From Candidatus Ruminococcus equi (lineage in GTDB: Bacteria > Bacillota > Clostridia > Oscillospirales > Acutalibacteraceae), in the NCBI GenBank assembly GCA_018065465.1, contig JAGHTC010000058.1, positions 1 through 64,000 of the forward strand: a stretch of DNA of 64,000 bases, in the 5' to 3' direction. The notes below the pieces were generated by a model, which saw only the letters and a list, made by a program, of their open reading frames with translations, made no database searches and was not told the DNA's origin. Below, in pieces: positions 62,584 through 64,000 of the stretch. Within the stretch, counting starts at the first letter, position 1; each line of letters begins with the position of its first letter. The translations under genes were made by a program, and so were the position numbers.

Positions 62584-62937
62584 ATGTTCGTATTTATCAT
62601 TATTCTCGGATTTTTTGCAATTATCGGAATTTCGCACACCATAATGAGTCTTGTATACTTTTTTATGTCGTCAAAAAATGAAACGGAAGTTATGTTGATT
62701 ATACCTAAAATTGAAAATCCAGATAAAGCCGAAAGCATACTTCGCAGCGCTATTTCGAAAGGATGCAAATGCAAATTGCAAAAAATCGTTTGCATTACCG
62801 ATGACTTTGACAAAGAGACAATGGAGATTGCATCATATATCAGCCGTGACTGTTCGACAATACGCTTTATGACAAAAGATGAATTTTCAATGAAACTTTT
62901 TAAAGATGAAGATGACACGAAAAGCACAGAGAAATAA
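62584..62937 (+). CDS. Small membrane protein, unknown
   Basis: A 117-residue protein with one long N-terminal hydrophobic segment (about 1-28) and a cytoplasmic domain (ETEVMLIIPKIENPDKAE, then KIVCITDDFDKETMEIAS). The SD GAGGTG precedes the ATG. I do not recognise it. It diverges from the DUF1540 gene, sharing 111 nt of promoter region, and precedes recD2. Confidence 0.7.
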   Translation: MFVFIIILGFFAIIGISHTIMSLVYFFMSSKNETEVMLIIPKIENPDKAESILRSAISKGCKCKLQKIVCITDDFDKETMEIASYISRDCSTIRFMTKDEFSMKLFKDEDDTKSTEK

Positions 62938-63040
62938 ACATATTTCTAATAAAGCACACATTTATTTTTTTAAATATGCTATTATTAAAATGGTAATATT
63001 TATTAGTTGATTATATTTCTTCAAAGGAATTTTAAATTAT

Positions 63041-64000
63041 GAACCCCAATGAACAAATGCTTGAACTTTGCGGACAAGTTGAAAATATAGTATATCGAAA
63101 TGAACAAAACGGCTACACCGTAATTGAACTTATCGGTGAAGACAGTATGCTGACCGCTGTCGGAATTATGCCGATGGTTTCTGTCGGTGAGAGTGTACGA
63201 CTTTTAGGCACGTTCAAAAGCCATCCGTCATACGGAGAGCAGTTTTCCGTTTCCGCTTGTGAAAGAAGTCTTCCCGAAAACCTTGACGGAATACTGAAAT
63301 ACCTTTCAAGCGGGGCAATAAAAGGTATCGGACCCGCTACGGCAACAAGGCTTGTTAATGAATTCAAGGCAGAAACGCTGTCTGTACTTGAAAACGAACC
63401 CGAAAGAGTTGCAAAAATGAAGGGTATCACTTTGCAAAAAGCAAAAGCTATCAGCGAACAACTCAAACAGGCTGTTGGGATAAAAGAACTGCTGTCTTAC
63501 CTTTCGGCGTATTCGATTACGCCGCAAAGTGCGGTTATGTTTTGGAAACGCTATGGAAACAACGCTATTTCGGTTATTGAAGAAAATCCATACACTTTGT
63601 GTGAAGACGGATTCGATGTATCTTTCGAAACGGCTGACCTTATCGCAAAATCGCAGTCACGCCCAAATGATGAGAGGGTTCGTGTTCGTGCGGGACTTGC
63701 CCATGTTCTTATGCACAACAGGCTAAACGGTCACACGTGCTTGCCCTACGACAAGTTGTGTCAAACCGCTTCACGACTTCTTGAAGTCGAATATGAAGTG
63801 ACATCTTCCGCACTTGATGAAATGATAGAGGATAACTCGCTTACACTCGAAACATTTGACAACAAGGATTTTGTATTTACTAACCCGCTGCATCTCAGCG
63901 AAACTTACATATCCGCAAGACTACAAATGTTGTTACGATTTCCTGCTGTTAAAATCTCGAATGTTGACAAGCAGATAGAAGCGATAGAAAAAGAAAACGG
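63041..64000 (+). CDS. recD2: RecD2-like ATP-dependent helicase, N-terminal part (runs off the window)
   Basis: The first 320 residues of a RecD-like DNA helicase; no stop before the window edge. An N-terminal OB-like region (VENIVYRNEQNGYTVIEL) is followed by helix-hairpin-helix motifs (IKGIGPATATRLVNEF, then AKMKGITLQKAKAIS) and a further helical region, as in RecD2. The helicase core with Walker A would lie beyond position 64000. The SD AAAGGAA precedes the ATG. The role in DNA repair is inferred from family. Confidence 0.9.

Noticed and set aside
62473-62637. A longer form of the DUF1540 protein
   Set aside because: The extra residues are Asn/Lys-rich and overlap the start of the divergent gene; the ATG at 62472 has a good SD.

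Overview
The window reads as a chromosome segment of an AT-rich, endospore-forming, anaerobic Firmicute, most likely of class Clostridia in the Ruminococcaceae/Oscillospiraceae neighbourhood. The evidence is the scpA-scpB-dacF-rluB cluster, YtfJ/GerW, dipicolinate synthase (dpaA/dpaB), T-box and SAM-I leaders, ThyX in place of ThyA, PyrK/PyrD class 1B, a class III RNR-type glycyl-radical domain, and very regular TTGNNN-N17-TATAAT promoters. Placement below class is inference from gene content; no database search was possible.

Layout. 73-5577 (-): one operon running M50 protease, scpA, scpB, DUF2953, ytfJ, D,D-carboxypeptidase, rluB and a small unknown. rpmB diverges at 5766. 6062-8692 (-): alaS under an alanine T-box. 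8948-14230 (-): thyX, tmk, DJ-1, fthC, mltG and a U32 protein, heavily overlapping. 14408-15399 (-): azlC-azlD. 15521-17137 (+): a membrane polysaccharide-deacetylase-like protein. 17172-26063 (+): the pyrimidine operon pyrC-carB-pyrK-pyrD-pyrF-pyrE-pyrB-pyrI behind a consensus promoter and an attenuator; carA is absent. 26118-29489: a small accessory patch with a ParE/Phd toxin-antitoxin pair, a tRNA-Ala 3' remnant, a GNAT gene, an array of short hairpins, tRNA-Arg(CCT), a YdcF-type protein and a MazF toxin. 29544-35944: metK with a SAM-I riboswitch, a stand-alone glycyl-radical-like protein, a NusG_II/Gx-transporter pair, an NlpC/P60 wall hydrolase, MscL and tyrS. 36008-42285 (-): tepA, uppP, ftsK, ygiQ. 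42457-47995 (+): CNNM/CorC protein, HIT, comEC, holA, rnmV. 48018-53474 (-): yceD, rpmF, a DUF512 protein, der, plsY, a D,D-carboxypeptidase. 53880-60636 (-): a lipoprotein, a P-loop protein, pgi, a third D,D-carboxypeptidase, ispF, ispD, metY and a zinc-ribbon protein. 60735-62164 (-): dpaA-dpaB. The window ends inside recD2.

Most of this is housekeeping. Translation, wall synthesis and turnover, chromosome segregation (scpAB, ftsK), isoprenoid/undecaprenyl steps (ispD, ispF, uppP) and nucleotide synthesis (pyr operon, thyX-tmk) dominate. I see no defence system, prophage, CRISPR array or complete mobile element.

The parts worth a second look are mostly non-coding. They are: a dispersed 13-bp palindrome (TTCTA-N3-TAGAA) found eight times between genes, often directly after a stop codon; a pyr leader with a clean terminator/antiterminator/anti-antiterminator set but no recognisable PyrR site; an 11-A tract that throws the natural carB start out of frame; a 297-bp element with long inverted ends and no gene; a compact hairpin array; and a truncated tRNA-Ala 3' end that keeps its terminator.
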